Positions 25,232 to 34,197 of a stretch of 64,000 bases of DNA are shown here, piece after piece. Under the pieces are notes generated by a model. That model was not told the DNA's origin and did not search any database. It saw nothing but the letters and a program-made list of their open reading frames with translations. Origin of the DNA: Terriglobia bacterium (GTDB lineage Bacteria; Acidobacteriota; Terriglobia; Terriglobales; Acidobacteriaceae). The stretch is from the NCBI GenBank assembly GCA_020072585.1, contig JAIQGL010000012.1:62001-126000 (forward strand), written 5' to 3'. A program made the translations under genes and the position numbers. How positions within the stretch are numbered: position 1 is the first letter of the stretch; every line of letters begins with the position of its first letter.

Positions 25232-26197
25232 TTGAAGGACCAGAACCAAAAAGCCGGACATCTGACGCACGTTCTTAGTGTGGACGTGGAGGACTATTTT
25301 CAGGTGGAGGCCTTTGCTGGATCGGTTGACCGCAAAAGCTGGGACCGATGGCCCTCACGCGTGGTGGCGAGCACCCAACGCGTGCTTGACCTTTTTGATC
25401 AGCACAACACCAAAGGAACGTTTTTCATTGTTGGATGGGTCGCTGAGCGTTTTCCCCATCTGGTGCGGGATATCCAATCCCGAGGGCATGAGCTTGCCTG
25501 CCACAGCTATTGGCACCGCACGGTGTACAGCCTTTCGCCGGAAGAGTTCCGCAAAGATACCCAACAGGCCAAACAAGCAATTGAAAACGCGGCCGGTGTC
25601 ACGGTGCGCGGATACCGGGCCCCGAGCTGGTCTATCACCAAAACTTGCCTTTGGGCGTTAGACATTCTGGCCGAAGAAGGGTTTACCTACGATTCCAGCA
25701 TTTATCCCATTCATCATGACTTGTACGGCGTGCCCGGCGCGAAGAGGTTTCCTTACACGCACGCTTGCACCAACGGTTTCAAGCTGCGCGAGTTTCCTCC
25801 GGCGACGCTTCGCCTTTTAGGCACCAATCTTCCCGTGGCCGGCGGCGGATATTTGCGCATCTTTCCTTCGGCCTGGACAGAACTTGCGTTTCGCACATTT
25901 GAAAAGAACTATCGTGAACAGGTTGTCGTGTACCTGCATCCGTGGGAGCTTGATCCGGAGCAGCCACGAATTGGGGGACCACTCAAATCACGCCTGCGCC
26001 ATTACACTAACCTTCATCGGATGAGCGCCAAGGTCAGCACCGTGCTAAGCCGGCATAGCTTTCAGCGCTTCAGTGATGTTCTGGCCGCGGAAGCCCTGGA
26101 AAATCAGGCCTTGCCGCATGTTGAAGCCAACTCAAATCACCAAGACATTCCTGAACACGCGCAGGCGGCCGCGCAGCAAGGCAGAGGGAACAGGTAA
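25232..26197 (+). CDS. Exosortase-system polysaccharide deacetylase (DUF3473 type)
   Basis: 321 residues, TTG start with GGAGAGG five bases upstream. Signature N-terminus HVLSVDVEDYFQVEAFAGSVDRKSWDRWPSRV; FFIVGWVAERFPHLVRDIQSRGHELACHSYWHR gives the second metal motif; RGYRAPSWSI and VVYLHPWELDPEQP follow, the last being the DUF3473 region. The family marks XrtA/PEP-CTERM EPS loci. Cytoplasmic, with an Asn/Gln-rich tail. It overlaps the next gene by one base (TAATG). Confidence 0.92.
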   Translation: MKDQNQKAGHLTHVLSVDVEDYFQVEAFAGSVDRKSWDRWPSRVVASTQRVLDLFDQHNTKGTFFIVGWVAERFPHLVRDIQSRGHELACHSYWHRTVYSLSPEEFRKDTQQAKQAIENAAGVTVRGYRAPSWSITKTCLWALDILAEEGFTYDSSIYPIHHDLYGVPGAKRFPYTHACTNGFKLREFPPATLRLLGTNLPVAGGGYLRIFPSAWTELAFRTFEKNYREQVVVYLHPWELDPEQPRIGGPLKSRLRHYTNLHRMSAKVSTVLSRHSFQRFSDVLAAEALENQALPHVEANSNHQDIPEHAQAAAQQGRGNR

Positions 26198-26967
26198 TGG
26201 GAACTGCCAGGCAAAATGCAGTCCTTGCGTATCACGAGGTGATGCTTGAGTCGAACTATGCCTACTGCGTCACATCCAGCGCATTTGCCGGGCATCTGCG
26301 GCTGTTTGACTCATTAGCGAAAATTGGACAGCACTCGCCCGTTGAGATCACGTTTGACGACGGCGAGCAATCGCAGCTTCACAATGCGTTACCGCTGTTG
26401 GCTGAATACGGCGTTTTTGCGCGTTACTTCGTTACCCCGGGACTGATTGGAACTGCGGCAAAATTTTTGGGCTGGGACGAACTCAAGACTCTGCAAAACG
26501 CAGGACACTCCATTCAGTCGCACGGCTGGTCACACAAGTTCCTCACTTTTTGCTCTGACGACGAACTTGCGCACGAGCTGAGTGCTTCAAAGCAACTTCT
26601 GGAACAGAAGCTGGGAGTCGCCGTGGATGAGATATCCGTTCCCGGAGGACGCTGGAACCGGCGGGTGATCGAAGCATGTGCGGCTGCCGGATACAGGCGC
26701 GTTTATGTCTCCGATCCCTGGATCGCGACCACCATGTTTGGCATTGAGGTGATCGGCAGGTTCATGGTACGGCGCACCACGACGAACGCAGAACTTCAGA
26801 AGATAGTTCAGAGAGACCACAGCGCGCTCTGGAAGCTGAGAATGCGCTCGCAGGTCAGGCAAGGCATTGTAGGTCTGGTGGGGGACGGGTTGTATCACCG
26901 TCTCTGGTGCCGCTTGACGGGTTACAACGAATTTGAGGCTGCCCGCCAGCAAGATACCCATGATTGA
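26197..26967 (+). CDS. Polysaccharide deacetylase (NodB domain), short form
   Basis: 256 residues. VLAYHEVM at the start, EITFDDGEQSQLHNALPLLAEYG, then SIQSHGWSHKFLTFCSDDELAHELSASKQLLE and SVPGGRWNRRVIEACAAAGYRRVY. Asp and His metal ligands are present. Translationally coupled to the preceding deacetylase, so two enzymes of the same class are made together; they may act on different residues of the glycan. Confidence 0.86.
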   Translation: MGTARQNAVLAYHEVMLESNYAYCVTSSAFAGHLRLFDSLAKIGQHSPVEITFDDGEQSQLHNALPLLAEYGVFARYFVTPGLIGTAAKFLGWDELKTLQNAGHSIQSHGWSHKFLTFCSDDELAHELSASKQLLEQKLGVAVDEISVPGGRWNRRVIEACAAAGYRRVYVSDPWIATTMFGIEVIGRFMVRRTTTNAELQKIVQRDHSALWKLRMRSQVRQGIVGLVGDGLYHRLWCRLTGYNEFEAARQQDTHD

Positions 26968-26979
26968 GAGCAAGAGAAA

Positions 26980-28170
26980 GTGAAACCAGTGAATGTATTA
27001 CAACTGATCAGCAGCGGCGGCTACTACGGCGCGGAAAACATGCTGCTGAATCTCTGCGCGAGCCAGGAGAAAGCCGGCTGCCAGAACAGCTTGCTGCTTT
27101 TCTACAACGTGCATTCGCCTAACGTTGAGTTCTATGAACGCGCCCGGCGGCGTGGCATCAGCGTTCGCATGGTGCATTGCAAGGGCAGAGCGGACTGGCG
27201 CGCCGTGCGGCAGATTGAAGAATATGTCCGGGAAGATTCCATCGACCTTGTTCATACTCATGGTTACAAGGCCGATCTCTATGGATTTCTGGCTGCCTGG
27301 CGGTCTCACAAACCAGTAGTTGCAACCTGCCACAACTGGGTGGGAGGCACGGCCGCACTGGGAATCTACAACCATCTGGACCGCTTGGCGCTCAAGAAAT
27401 TTAACGCCCTCGCGGCAGTGTCGGACGAGGTGGCCGGGCGTTTGCTCGATACCGGCGTGCCTGCGAAAAAGATCCGGACCATCGCGAACGGCATTGATGT
27501 CCAGGCGTTTGAGCGCGGCCAGCCGCTGCCTGCGATCAGCGTCATTGGAGGCAAGGTAGTGGGCATGGTTGCCCGTCTTGATCTTCAAAAGGGTTTTGAG
27601 TATCTGTTGCGCGCGATTCGCGAACTCTGCAACATCTTCTACGCTCTTACGGTGGTGATCGTTGGCGAAGGGCCGGACCGCAAAGCGATTGAAGATATGG
27701 TCAAAGAGTACGGTCTGCAATCGAACGTGGTTCTGGCCGGGCAACAGTCAGATATGCCCGGGGTGTACGCCGCCATGGATATTTTTGTTTTGCCGTCACT
27801 CAATGAAGGATTGCCCATGACAATTCTTGAGGCCATGGCTGCTTCCAGACCAGTGGTGGCTACCAGGGTTGGCGCGATTCCCAGCGTAATCAAGGATGGA
27901 GAAAACGGATTGCTGGTGGATCCCAGGGACACGGACGGGTTGCGGAACGCAATTGCAAGTTTGCTTGCTGATCCTAATCTCTGCCGCCGCATGGGCGAAC
28001 GTGCTCATGACTGGGTCAGCGCGAACTACACTTCTGACGCCATGGCCCTGAAATACCGGGAAATGTACAACGAAGTTCTGGGGTGGCCAAAACTGGCAGC
28101 CATGCCGGCGCGGCGTCTGGATGACCATTCCAACAACGATCATTCCAATATTGATGCGAGGCGCGCGTGA
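26980..28170 (+). CDS. Glycosyltransferase family 4 (GT-B)
   Basis: 396 residues, GTG start. N-terminal VNVLQLISSGGYYGAENMLLNLC; donor-side domain VVGMVARLDLQKGFEYLLRAI and the EX7E region SLNEGLPMTILEAMAASRPVVATRVGAIPSVIKDGENGLLV. Cytosolic sugar transfer in EPS assembly. Short Asn/His-rich tail (DDHSNNDHSNIDA). GTGA overlap with the following GT2. Confidence 0.9.
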   Translation: MKPVNVLQLISSGGYYGAENMLLNLCASQEKAGCQNSLLLFYNVHSPNVEFYERARRRGISVRMVHCKGRADWRAVRQIEEYVREDSIDLVHTHGYKADLYGFLAAWRSHKPVVATCHNWVGGTAALGIYNHLDRLALKKFNALAAVSDEVAGRLLDTGVPAKKIRTIANGIDVQAFERGQPLPAISVIGGKVVGMVARLDLQKGFEYLLRAIRELCNIFYALTVVIVGEGPDRKAIEDMVKEYGLQSNVVLAGQQSDMPGVYAAMDIFVLPSLNEGLPMTILEAMAASRPVVATRVGAIPSVIKDGENGLLVDPRDTDGLRNAIASLLADPNLCRRMGERAHDWVSANYTSDAMALKYREMYNEVLGWPKLAAMPARRLDDHSNNDHSNIDARRA

Positions 28171-29186
28171 GTCCTTTGGAACAAACAGTGCCGGCCGCAG
28201 GAACCTTGCAGCCCATATGTTCGACGACCGTGAGCATCTCAATCATTATTCCTGCACTCAATGAGGAAAGGATGATTGGGCGCTGCCTTGATTCACTGGC
28301 AAGGCTGGCCTTTGCGCGGGAGCGATTTGAAGTCATTCTGGTGGACAATGGCTCGCGCGACAAAACGATTGCCATAGCGGAATCGTTCAAAGACCAGTTG
28401 AACCTCAGGATATTGCAACAGACCGGTGTTCGTATCTCTGGGTTGCGGAATCTGGGAGCCCGTGCCGCACAGGGCGATACCTTGGCATTTCTCGATGCGG
28501 ATTGCCTGCCGGCCAGCGACTGGCTGGATCGCATCCTTGCGTTGGCGGCGTCAGACGGCGCAGGGGTGCTGGGCGCCCACTACTTGCTTCCAGAAGATTC
28601 GACCTGGGTGGGAAGAACATGGCACATCTACCAGGAAGCACCAAAGGCAGGCGAGGTCTCACACATTCCGGCTGGCGACCTGATTATGCGTCGCGAGGAT
28701 TTCCTCAGGCTAGGCGGCTTTGATGAATCCATCCAGACGAACGAGGATTATGAACTTTGTGAACGTGCGCGAGCTGCCGGGATGCGGGTACGTGCGTTTC
28801 CTGAGATTGGTGTAGTGCATCTGGGAACGGCGCAGAGCCTGCGCGCATTTTTTCGCAAGCAGGCATGGCATGGAACACATGTCATCAAGGTTTTTCTGCG
28901 GGATGTGCTCAAATCGCACAATCGCAAGGCGGTGTTCTTTGCCGCTTACACATTTCTGTGCCTGGCTGCGGCACTGCTTGGAGCTGTCTGGATGCTTGGC
29001 TGGCACGGGCCCTGGCTGCTTCCCGTAGCGGCAGTCGCGGCTTTGTGCTTGCCGCCAGCGGCGCTCTCCGCGCGGCAAGTGCTAACCAGCAAAAGCTGGC
29101 TCGATTTCTTTCCTCTATTCATTCTCTACCTCACCTACGGAATCGCCCGCGCCAAGGCTCTTCTGAGTGTAAAGAACTTCTTCTGA
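28167..29186 (+). CDS. Glycosyltransferase family 2 with C-terminal membrane helices
   Basis: 339 residues. GT-A fold: SIIIPALNEERMIGRCLDSL, VDNGSRDKTIAIAES, DADCLP as the metal-binding DxD, GGFDESIQTNEDYELCERARAAG. Two or three membrane helices follow residue 255. The gene is coupled by GTGA to the GT4 upstream and ends the operon; it converges on the beta-helix gene with a 13-base gap. Confidence 0.88.
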   Translation: MSPLEQTVPAAGTLQPICSTTVSISIIIPALNEERMIGRCLDSLARLAFARERFEVILVDNGSRDKTIAIAESFKDQLNLRILQQTGVRISGLRNLGARAAQGDTLAFLDADCLPASDWLDRILALAASDGAGVLGAHYLLPEDSTWVGRTWHIYQEAPKAGEVSHIPAGDLIMRREDFLRLGGFDESIQTNEDYELCERARAAGMRVRAFPEIGVVHLGTAQSLRAFFRKQAWHGTHVIKVFLRDVLKSHNRKAVFFAAYTFLCLAAALLGAVWMLGWHGPWLLPVAAVAALCLPPAALSARQVLTSKSWLDFFPLFILYLTYGIARAKALLSVKNFF

Positions 29187-29199
29187 CCCGCTTGTCTTT

Positions 29200-30933
29200 T
29201 TAGTGGACCACGGCCTTCACATTCCCCGGAGGATTCGGCCGGGTACTGGTGCCCGCGAAAAATTCATAGGCGCCCATATCAAACGCTGCTCCCTGTGCCC
29301 GCAGCACGCCGTCCCTGTCTGTATCGATTGTCGGCCCGGGGTTCGGCTCAAACGGATTCGTCGGTACGATCGTGAGCGCTACATCTCTGGCAGGGCTGGT
29401 TGAAGTAATGTGGTAATCGCCGATTGCGCGGTTGGCAAAGAGCGGGTCCGTCGTTACATTGTTGGTTGTTTGCGTAGGTGCTGCGCCAACGCCAAACCAG
29501 AGATTCTTGTCGCCTGTGATCTGCGTCTTCACGCCGTCAATATAGATCTCACCGGCAAGCTGATAAGAGATATTGTTGCGCAGATTCATGATCAGTGTCG
29601 TGGATGCTCCGCCGGCTACACCGAACGCTCCACGCGATCCCTGCGCATTCGCCGAGTTGTTGGCCGCGCAGTCAGAGAGCGTGTTGTTGAACACATTGAC
29701 TGTTCCACCGCCGGCCGCGCCATTATTCGTAATGTTCGCGAGATAGATGCAGGAAAAAGATGCGCCAAGCTGGAGCGGATCCATGCGGCCAACGTTGTAG
29801 ACCACGTTGTTGTAGGCTTCCACCGGGCCTTTGGAGGGATCGACCGTGGCGAAATTGATTCCATTACAGTTGTCGCCATGAATCAGGTTGTCATGCACAT
29901 GGAGATCGAACTGATTGAAGCCGGTTGTATCGGCAGCGCCGCAGCTCGGAGAGCAAAGCGGTGACGAATGAAACTGCAAAGCGCGACAGGTAAAGTTATC
30001 GTGAATGTGGTTCCAGCCTACGTCCACATGGTTGGAGTCAGTGCTGAAATAAACCGCATGATAAAACTTGGATGACGTGGGATTGATTCCGGCGTTATGC
30101 ACCTCGTTTCCGTAAAACTTGACCTGGTTGCCGCCGCTCATTTCAAAGCAGCCTACCTGGTCGTCGGCTCCCGGACACTGCATCTCGTTGCCAATGATCC
30201 GCCAGCCCGTTCCGCTAACGTCCATCGCTTGCGTGCCACCCACGATGTGTAACTGTGAGATGACCCAATAATCTTCGTCTGTGCCGATATTCGGCGTGCG
30301 AATTCCGTAGTGAAGGCCGCCCGCCACGCCCACCGTCGCCGTTGCGTTGGGATAGGCAACCAGAGCTTTCGGAGCAGCAGCGGTCCCAGAGTTACTGGCT
30401 CCCTGATTGTCCATGCTCAGGTAAGCGGTAAAGTTGTCTTGTGAAGTCTGCGCAACGCCATCCTGGATATAAGCCGTATCGCCGGCCGCAATCGTGTTCT
30501 TTGCTTTGACGATTGTCTTCCATGGCGAGGCAAAGCTGCCTGTGTTCGCGTCATTACCCGTGGTGGCGACGAAAAATATATTGCCGGCTCGTACCGTGAA
30601 AGGCAGACCATTGCTGGACCCATTGCCTGAGACGTTGACGACGATGTTTCCTGTGGTTGCGCCTGCTCCCAGTTGGAAAATGATCTTGCCGTCAGACCAA
30701 AGCGGATAGCTGGCGACTGCACCCGCGCCGACTGTCACGGTCGAGGTGCCTTGCGTGGCCCCAAAGCCCTTACCCCAGATAGTGACCCAGACACCGTTGT
30801 TGTTCTGCCCGCCGGTGTTGGGGCCGCTTTCGAGGTCAGAAAAAAAGATGCGCGGCGGTGCGGCTTGCGCACACACAAATGCAGCAGACAAAAGCAAGGA
30901 CAATAACGAACCGATTTTCAAAAATCTAAGCAT
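29200..30933 (-). CDS. Secreted IPT/TIG plus right-handed beta-helix protein
   Basis: 577 residues from the ATG of MLRFLKIGS, which has TTGGAG upstream and begins a signal peptide ending near FVCAQA. Residues about 25-115 form an IPT/TIG immunoglobulin-like domain (VWVTIWGKGFGATQGTSTVTVGAG). About 125-560 hold Asn/His-rich parallel beta-helix coils (WVISQLHIVGG, VGWNHIHDNF, FDLHVHDNLIHGDN, VFNNTLSDC, LNLRNNISY-like). Such proteins bind or cleave acidic polysaccharides; no catalytic set can be named. No PEP-CTERM tail. Encoded 50 bases downstream of a lipoprotein gene on the edge of EPS genes. Confidence 0.82.
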   Translation of the reverse strand: MLRFLKIGSLLSLLLSAAFVCAQAAPPRIFFSDLESGPNTGGQNNNGVWVTIWGKGFGATQGTSTVTVGAGAVASYPLWSDGKIIFQLGAGATTGNIVVNVSGNGSSNGLPFTVRAGNIFFVATTGNDANTGSFASPWKTIVKAKNTIAAGDTAYIQDGVAQTSQDNFTAYLSMDNQGASNSGTAAAPKALVAYPNATATVGVAGGLHYGIRTPNIGTDEDYWVISQLHIVGGTQAMDVSGTGWRIIGNEMQCPGADDQVGCFEMSGGNQVKFYGNEVHNAGINPTSSKFYHAVYFSTDSNHVDVGWNHIHDNFTCRALQFHSSPLCSPSCGAADTTGFNQFDLHVHDNLIHGDNCNGINFATVDPSKGPVEAYNNVVYNVGRMDPLQLGASFSCIYLANITNNGAAGGGTVNVFNNTLSDCAANNSANAQGSRGAFGVAGGASTTLIMNLRNNISYQLAGEIYIDGVKTQITGDKNLWFGVGAAPTQTTNNVTTDPLFANRAIGDYHITSTSPARDVALTIVPTNPFEPNPGPTIDTDRDGVLRAQGAAFDMGAYEFFAGTSTRPNPPGNVKAVVH

Positions 30934-30983
30934 TGGAACTCCAACTTGGAATCTGACAAAACTGGTAAAAAGTCTCAGGACCA

Positions 30984-31700
30984 TTAAGGCACTGGAATGG
31001 TGACTGTCACTTCCGTGGATGCCGCGCTTTCCGTGCCACTGGTACTTAAAGCAGTGACTACGTAAAAGTATTGTTTCCCGGAAACCGGGGACGTATCCGT
31101 AAACAAAAGCGTGGTTGGTGAAAGTGTCGAGGAAAGCTTCGTATATGGACCGCCACTCACTGAGCTGCGATATACGTTATAGCCCTGCAATGGCGAGGAG
31201 GTGCTTGCGGTCCATGTCACGTCAACCGAGTGCGCAAGCGGAGAAAGGCCTGTACCGGAGAGAGGCACAGAGAGCACGGTTGTGCCGTTACTCACCAGCG
31301 TCAGGCTTCCATTTACCGTTCCTGCGGTGCCAGGATTGAAAACCACTGGAACACTCACACTCTGTCCCGCATTCAGATTAATGGGTGTCGTGATGCCGAT
31401 GGTAAAACCGGATCCTACGATCGTGCCCTGTGTGATCGTGATTGCAGCGGTTCCAATATTGGTGATTTTTACCGTTTGAGTCATCGGCGTATTCAACGCC
31501 TGACTTCCAAAACTAAGACTGCTGGGTGTGGCGGAGAGGCTGGGTGAACCGCCCACCGGCGTGGGAGTGGGACTGGGGCTTGGCGTCGGCGTCGGACCGC
31601 CTGCCGTTTTCGTTCCGCCACAACCAATCGCGCTCAAAATGAAAATAACCAGGACAAAGAAAAGACCGGCTTGCATGGTGGTGTATGTTCTGTTGCGCAC
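30984..31700 (-). CDS. Lipoprotein-like ASH plus fibronectin-III surface protein
   Basis: 238 residues. The N-terminal hydrophobic segment ends in SAIGCGG, a lipobox-like site with Ala rather than Leu at -3. A Pro/Thr/Ser spacer (TPTPSPSPTPTP) leads to an ASH/choice-of-anchor-D type domain (SLSFGSQALNTPMTQTVKITNIGTAAITIT) and a fibronectin-III domain (SVDVTWTASTSSPLQGYNVYRS). Common in Acidobacteriota surface proteins. Probably an outer-membrane lipoprotein that binds matrix; transcribed with the beta-helix gene. M9 is an alternative start. Confidence 0.8.
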   Translation of the reverse strand: MRNRTYTTMQAGLFFVLVIFILSAIGCGGTKTAGGPTPTPSPSPTPTPVGGSPSLSATPSSLSFGSQALNTPMTQTVKITNIGTAAITITQGTIVGSGFTIGITTPINLNAGQSVSVPVVFNPGTAGTVNGSLTLVSNGTTVLSVPLSGTGLSPLAHSVDVTWTASTSSPLQGYNVYRSSVSGGPYTKLSSTLSPTTLLFTDTSPVSGKQYFYVVTALSTSGTESAASTEVTVTIPVP

Positions 31701-32129
31701 CGTAACTCCTCAATCGGGGGACTTCAGATACCGAATACTGATTCGGCCCTGATAGTTCTTCCATCACTTCATCATTTCGACATTTACGTCTCAAGAGGTA
31801 AGTTGCTTGCGCGCGTATCGTTCGATCATGGACCACGCTATGCATGGTCCACTGTCTTTCAGCGACAGCGCGGAGACGCAATGCTTTTTCTCTTCGTGCT
31901 CAAATGCTCGGCCAGAAAAAAATCAAAGTTCCCGGAAAGAAAAAACTGTGAGGGTTGTGCTGGTTATCGCTCAACTCTGCAAGATTGTGGCCAGAGATCT
32001 CCGGCCTGCAAACGCGGGAGTTACAGAGACGTGAAGACGGAAAGGGAGAATCAAAAGTGTAAATACTTCCAGAGGTGGGGCCGAAGAAGTGTAAATTCGC
32101 GATAAGAGATTTATCTGATGCAAACAAAT
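31701..32129. other. Intergenic region upstream of the lipoprotein operon
   Basis: About 430 bases without a credible gene. It holds the dyad TGGACCA-N9-TGGTCCA at 31829-31851, which also gives a GG-N10-GC match on each strand. Small ORFs on the plus strand here have no ribosome-binding site or family character. The right end is the terminator of the methyltransferase gene. Confidence 0.45.
31836..31851 (-). promoter_or_regulatory. Weak candidate sigma-54 promoter for the lipoprotein/beta-helix operon
   Basis: Minus-strand TGGACCATGCATAGCG has the required GG-N10-GC spacing but only TGGxC at -24 and AGC at -12. It is part of a larger dyad. The leader would be about 125 bases. Confidence 0.3.
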
Positions 32130-32159
32130 GCGCAGTGTGTAATATTTTACACACTGCGC
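32130..32159 (-). terminator. Hairpin terminator after the methyltransferase gene
   Basis: Perfect 13-base-pair stem (GCGCAGTGTGTAA paired with TTACACACTGCGC), loop of four, 19 bases after the minus-strand stop at 32178. The downstream T run on the minus strand is short (ATTTGTTT). Confidence 0.72.
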
Positions 32160-32177
32160 TCCGAAAACTACGAGATT

Positions 32178-32951
32178 CTATGAGATGCGCGTCATCTCAA
32201 GACGGAATACGCTCTGCCCGAAGTAGGCAAGGGCCTTGGGTAGGGTGGTGATCCTGGCATAGCGCAGGAGCTTCCCGCTCGTCCAGCTGATGTCGGGATT
32301 GCCAAAGCCGCAGTCGCTGAGAAGTTGGGCCCAATATTCCGGCTGCTGGTGTTTGAACCATTCAATATTCGGTGACATGGGATTACGCATGCCAAGGTCG
32401 CCAAAAACGTTGTGCCGCGCTGCATCCATGATAATCAGCTTGCCTCCCGGCTTCATCATGGCGGCAATATTGCGGAATATTTCTTTATAGTTGCAGACCG
32501 CATCCGCGGATTCGCCCAGGGCAACGCAGCTTTTCTCGTCCAGGTGATTGATGGAGGCTACCGAGAGCACAACGTCAAAATAGTTTTTTCCGCTGTCGAA
32601 ATTCTGCACCGTAACAGGCAGAATCCTGGTCTGGGGAAGATTGAGTTCCTGGGCCATGGTCCGGAATGCCTGGAAGCATTCACTGGAATCGTAGCAACCT
32701 TCCGCCATGGGCTCCAAACCAACTACATCCCGCGCACCTTGCAGAGCTGCCCACAAACACAATATGCCTTTGCCGCAACCTATTTCCAGCATGGTCTTGT
32801 TAGGGAAATCTGTCTTCCCGAATAACTGACCGGCAAAGCGGGCGAAATCAAAGCCGTGGTTCCACAGCCCCATTTTTTTGCCCATTCGCCTGATTCGCTC
32901 GGCCGGCGTAACGGTTGTATCGGTCGGAACAGCCTGGTATGTAGTAGACAT
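32178..32951 (-). CDS. Class I SAM-dependent methyltransferase
   Basis: 257 residues from the ATG of MSTTYQA; the earlier ATG at 33002 would overlap the upstream gene. Motif I MLEIGCGKGILCLWAA, acidic loop VVGLEPMA, motif IV FDVVLSVASINHLD and post-IV MKPGGKLIIMD. It has a long insertion with WFKHQQPEYWAQLLSDCGF. It is probably co-transcribed with the FemAB-like gene upstream (25-base gap) from the sigma-54 promoter at 34219. It may methylate a sugar or an acyl group of the EPS; substrate unknown. Confidence 0.84.
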   Translation of the reverse strand: MSTTYQAVPTDTTVTPAERIRRMGKKMGLWNHGFDFARFAGQLFGKTDFPNKTMLEIGCGKGILCLWAALQGARDVVGLEPMAEGCYDSSECFQAFRTMAQELNLPQTRILPVTVQNFDSGKNYFDVVLSVASINHLDEKSCVALGESADAVCNYKEIFRNIAAMMKPGGKLIIMDAARHNVFGDLGMRNPMSPNIEWFKHQQPEYWAQLLSDCGFGNPDISWTSGKLLRYARITTLPKALAYFGQSVFRLEMTRIS

Positions 32952-32976
32952 TCGAGTTTTTACTCCATTCAAATTT

Positions 32977-34197
32977 TTACTGCGAAGCGCCTGGTGTTTC
33001 ACGCGTTGCGTCGCGCCCCAGCGCGGCCAGCATGCTTGCCGGCAGCTTGCCTTTCAGCCATGTCTTGAACTGCTGTTTTTGTTTTTGTAAAGCCAGATAG
33101 GCCCGTCCCCGGACTGAAGGTCCGGAGAACGAAAGGTTGAGATAGTTTGCCTGGCGGGCGCCAAACTTTGCTTTGTATGCGTCTGATCCCCCCAGAAAAT
33201 CATAGTGATGAGCGCCCGTCCGAATGATCTCTTCCAGAACGTGTGCGCGAAGTGCATATCCGATCTTTTCCGCGGTGTATTTGGGATGAAATCCTTCTTG
33301 CAGCAGAGAAACCGTATCGTTATAGCGAAAGCAGAATTGTGCGCCAACCATCTCGCCGTCCAGAGTCAGAAGCCAGAACTCCAGCCACCCGCGTTGCAGG
33401 AACGCCTTGCTCATTCGGAGATAAAAGTCGCGCCGCTGTGCGCTCGCAAAGGCGCCAGGTTCACCCCGGCCTGTCCAGCGCATCTGGTGCAGGCGAAACA
33501 GGACCTCTAGCTGCTCGTTCAGGTCTTCCACCCGCTCACTGCGTGCAATGCGAACACTAAAGCGCGACTGCAGACGCTTTGGATATCGAGTGAGCAGCGG
33601 ACGAAACGAAGACTCCAGCGTATTGAGATACTGCGGCCATGTTGGCGGCAGGTCGATAACGAAATTTGGCGTGTGCGTTGACTCAACACGCCAGCCGGAT
33701 TCCCGTGCGCGCTGAGACAGATGCCTTGCTACCAGAGAATGCTCAGGCAGTGTTTCCAGCGAGCAGATGTCCCATTTTGCGTCCCGTGCCAGCCATGCGG
33801 TAAATGCCTCCGCGCAATGCTGTTCAAATCCGGGAGCAGTGATGAAACCAAGAGCATCGGAATCTCCTGATCCTGCGCCAACCAGCCGTAATGTCGTGAT
33901 TGGGTAGCCAGGGAATGATGTGTGCTCGGTATACAAAGGGGCAATGCCAACAGTGTTTCCTTTTGCGTCAGAAAAGATCAGGCCTGCCAGCTTCTTGTTC
34001 TTGCCAAAAGCCTGCCACCAGGCGGCTAGCCACTCCGGCGTTTGAAAGATTGAAGATGTTGGATTCTGCTCCAGCAGACTGTTCCATGAGTCACGAAACC
34101 CCTCAAGCTCCTCCCAGTCACCACATGTCCGGACGGACAATGCTGCAACCTTGACGGGTTGCGGTTCGGCAACAGCTTCTGTGTGGAGGGCAGGCAT
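32977..34197 (-). CDS. FemAB/CelD-like GNAT acyltransferase, second copy
   Basis: 406 residues. N-terminal WNSLLEQNPTSSIFQTPEWLAAWWQAFG, middle LAGLIFSDAKGNTVGIAPLY, C-terminal Acetyltransf_6 core (LEFWLLTLDGEMVGAQFCFRYNDTVSLLQEGFHPKYTAEKIGYALRAHVLEEIIRTGAHHYDFLGGSDAYKAKFG). Same class as the product of 1283-2458, so the locus makes two such transferases. First gene of the pair with the methyltransferase. The predicted transcript start leaves only about ten bases before this ATG. Confidence 0.84.
   Translation of the reverse strand: MPALHTEAVAEPQPVKVAALSVRTCGDWEELEGFRDSWNSLLEQNPTSSIFQTPEWLAAWWQAFGKNKKLAGLIFSDAKGNTVGIAPLYTEHTSFPGYPITTLRLVGAGSGDSDALGFITAPGFEQHCAEAFTAWLARDAKWDICSLETLPEHSLVARHLSQRARESGWRVESTHTPNFVIDLPPTWPQYLNTLESSFRPLLTRYPKRLQSRFSVRIARSERVEDLNEQLEVLFRLHQMRWTGRGEPGAFASAQRRDFYLRMSKAFLQRGWLEFWLLTLDGEMVGAQFCFRYNDTVSLLQEGFHPKYTAEKIGYALRAHVLEEIIRTGAHHYDFLGGSDAYKAKFGARQANYLNLSFSGPSVRGRAYLALQKQKQQFKTWLKGKLPASMLAALGRDATRETPGASQ

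Noticed and set aside
31940-32045. Possible c-di-GMP riboswitch-like GC-rich segment
   Set aside because: The conserved GEMM core could not be found on either strand.
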